Shown piece by piece: positions 62,126 through 64,000 of a stretch of 64,000 bases of DNA. The notes beneath the pieces are model-generated. The model was not told where the DNA came from, did not search any database, and saw only the letters and a list, made by a program, of their open reading frames with translations. Position numbers and translations under genes: made by a program. Within the stretch, counting starts at the first letter, position 1. Each line of letters begins with the position of its first letter. The DNA comes from Emiliania huxleyi CCMP1516 (taxonomy: Eukaryota > Haptophyta > Isochrysidales > Noelaerhabdaceae): assembly GCF_000372725.1 (NCBI RefSeq), contig NW_005198391.1, forward strand, positions 116,944 through 180,943, written 5' to 3'.

Positions 62126-62225
62126 NNNNNNNNNNNNNNNNNNNNNNNNNNNNNNNNNNNNNNNNNNNNNNNNNNNNNNNNNNNNNNNNNNNNNNNNNNN
62201 NNNNNNNNNNNNNNNNNNNNNNNNN
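62126..62225. other. assembly gap (100 N)
   Basis: Exactly 100 unknown bases, the usual placeholder for a gap of unknown size. Confidence 0.99.
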
Positions 62226-62244
62226 AGGGGGGGGGGGGGGGCAC

Positions 62245-63225
62245 CACGACGGTGACTGCGAAGCCTAGCTGCAGCTCCGCGAGAGGCGAGGGGCCGCTCG
62301 CTGCGACGGAGCTTAGGATTGCCGCGCTCGGCAGCAGGACTGTGGGGAGGAGGCGTAGGCCGCCGCAGCGCCGCCGCCGCGCGGAGAGGGCGGCGGGGGC
62401 AGGCTTGCTCGGGAGCGGCGGCGGGGACGGCGGGGCCGAGGGGGAGTCGGCCGAGGGGGACACGGCGTCTTCGGAGGCGATGGAGGAGAGTAGCTCGTCT
62501 AGTCCGGCGTCAAGCCCGGGCTCGTCGGGGAGGAAGGTGGGGAGCTTGTCTCCGGACGAGTAGCTCGGCCCGCTGGTGGAGGGCGAGTGCTCGAGCCCAG
62601 CTGCGTCGAGCCCACACTCGTCGAGCAGCGAGGCGGCGCAAGGCGAGCCGGTGCTGCTCGAGCGTCCAGTGTACGGCGAGGCGGGGCGGTCGAGCAGCGA
62701 GGCGGTGTCCGTCGCGGAGCTATGGGAAGCGAGCGGCAGCGGCACAGCCGAGTGCGCGAAGGGCAGAGGCACGACAGGAATGAGTGTGCGGGAGATCTGG
62801 AAGTCGACGCGGTCGCCGAAGTTCGAGAGCTCGGCCAATCCGGGCAGCGGCACCGGGCTCTCGTCCCGCAAGACCACAAGCTTCGCGCCCGTGCAGTCTG
62901 CAGTCTGGTTCACGACTCGGAACGCTGGCATGTGCGACGTACGCGTCGGCTCATTCCAGACCCCACCCGTCTTACGGTTGACAATCACCGCGCTGTCAAC
63001 GCCGACCGGTATCCGAACCCTCGACACGGGTACGCTCACGCCCCTCTCCCTGCATCGCCGGCAAAAGTGCTCACGAAAAGCATTCTTTGTGTTTGGCGGC
63101 AGCGCCTCGCATCCCAGCTCGCCGCCCGAGATGGCGTCGCCCCAGCACATCTCCTTGAATTGGTGGCGCTTGCGCTTTGGCGATTCGGTGGACGCAGTGC
63201 TCGCGAGGAGCGTCGTGTCGAGCAT
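62245..63225 (-). CDS. unknown CxxC-motif protein, 3' end in the gap
   Basis: From ATG 63225 (MLDTTLLASTAS). An NLS-like patch SPKRKRHQFKEM is followed by a conserved-looking block CWGDAISGGELGCEALPPNT, NAFREHFCRRCRERGVSVPV and GVWNEPTRTSHMPAFRVVNQ, then a long Ser/Pro/Leu-rich tail (LDELLSSIASEDAVSPSADS). Four to five Cys/His residues around FCRRC suggest a small zinc-binding fold, and nuclear or DNA-binding use is possible. No family named with confidence. The frame runs into the poly-G artefact and gap without a trustworthy stop. Confidence 0.5.
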
Positions 63226-63557
63226 CGCCACAGGTTGTGCCAGCAAGACTGCCTTTGGGCGCTATGCGAGATCGCCGTCGCAACGGGGGTTGGGGCCGGG
63301 GTTCCGGTGACCACCCCAACGGCCCCCCCTCTCATGGCTGACCCTGGGCATGGCCTCTCATCCGACAGCCAGGGTTCGGATTTTTTGCGGGATATGGTGA
63401 AAAATTGGAACCCAGCGCGCCTTGGCTGCTTTGTGAGGATTCGCCGCCTCGCTTGGAGATGATCTGTACATATGGTACCCGCGCAACCCACCTCGAGACC
63501 ATACCCCCCGCCTGCTGACAGACCCAGCCTCCCGGCTGCCGGCCTCGGGCGGTCAGG

Positions 63558-63584
63558 AGTGTGTGTGTGTGTGTGTGTGTTCGT
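63558..63584 (+). repeat. (GT)n microsatellite with flanking duplicated cgggcggtcagga
   Basis: About twelve GT units, then a ctcact run. cgggcggtcagga occurs at both sides (63547 and 63608), followed or preceded by accatacccc words. Confidence 0.9.
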
Positions 63585-63589
63585 ATCAA

Positions 63590-64000
63590 GAATACTCACT
63601 CACTCACTCGGGCGGTCAGGACCATACCCCCCCACCCTTTGGGCCGCGAGGGTACCAACCATACCCCGGAAAAAGTTGGAAGCCAGGTGTGTATTCTCGA
63701 GGTTCTCGAGGACGAGGTGGATGGATATCCTTTGGCCGCGTTGGGTAGCGAGCATTGGTGTGACGCGATCCACGCAGGCGTGTTTTCTGACGGCCGACCG
63801 TCAGTGCACGGAGTTGCCCACAAGTTTCGCGGGAGTGACCCCATGCGTCAAACCCGCGACGTAGCGCGGGTGGGTTGGAGAGGGCTCGCTGCAAGGAAGG
63901 GCGGTGGAAGAGGCCGATCCTCGTAGTCCGCCCCGTTCCTCCCCATCGGGCCGCATGAGCGGCCACGCCTCGCAGATTCGTTTCTCGCGCCTGGGTCAGG
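63590..64000. other. no gene recognised
   Basis: An open stretch with natural-looking residues (LEDEVDGYPLAALGSEHWCD, then VFSDGRPSVHGVAHKF) at 63690-63870 on the plus strand may be an exon continuing past the window edge. No domain seen. Confidence 0.25.

Overview
The window is nuclear DNA of a GC-rich unicellular eukaryotic alga with a plastid of secondary origin. A haptophyte of the Emiliania/Chrysochromulina type is my best guess (inference). The reasons are: genes on both strands with short introns, about half of which begin with GC instead of GT; a nuclear ClpP whose first exon looks like a signal plus transit peptide; a plastid-translocator-like sugar-phosphate transporter; RCC1-repeat proteins; and abundant eukaryotic mobile-element debris. 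I saw no CRISPR array, operon or rRNA.

Layout, left to right. 0.8-4.7 kb: a multi-exon membrane-anchored beta-propeller-like gene full of introns bounded by long direct repeats. 5-8 kb: small unknown genes, one frameshifted. 8.9-16.8 kb: two minus-strand genes, a TPT/SLC35 transporter and a very large secreted DUF1800 protein with a proline-rich stalk, separated only by a dispersed repeat. 17.2-20.5 kb: a frameshifted unknown gene beside an inverted-repeat element. 21.5-24.5 kb: VAP (ER contact-site protein), bacterial-type S-adenosylmethionine decarboxylase, membrane-anchored cyclophilin. 24.9-26.2 kb: element with 40-bp perfect inverted ends. 26.3-31.4 kb: a 1.5-thousand-residue PqiA-like membrane protein with a large non-membrane N-terminal region. 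31.8-36.1 kb: APRT, a broken RCC1 gene, an SMP-30/gluconolactonase-like propeller. 37.2-38.6 kb: transposon-like element with 27-bp inverted ends. 38.8-42.4 kb: a four-TM protein, a minisatellite, an acidic unknown. 43.3-45.7 kb: decayed Helitron-like gene between 177-bp direct repeats. 46.1-58.1 kb: the densest part, with a CS-domain protein, plastid ClpP, PDZ protein, TPR co-chaperone-like protein, FANCM-family helicase, a small EF-hand/TM protein and an ELMO-domain protein. 58.2-64 kb: transposon remnants, a partial membrane protein, a 100-N assembly gap with a corrupted duplicate beside it, and a partial CxxC protein.

The genes are housekeeping functions of unrelated pathways (polyamine and purine salvage, proteostasis, lipid/membrane contact, DNA repair, small-GTPase regulation) and do not form a pathway. 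What ties the window together is intron biology. At least ten introns, in the propeller gene and the FANCM gene, are flanked by 19-42 bp direct copies of the exon sequence, so the intron effectively starts inside the first copy (usually at GC) and ends AG just before the second. Two of them, 50 kb apart, share an almost identical 39-40 nt core. This looks like recent and ongoing intron gain by an introner-type element. Exon joins given here were worked out by hand from reading frame and conserved family motifs; every assembled gene closes in frame, but transcripts have not been seen.
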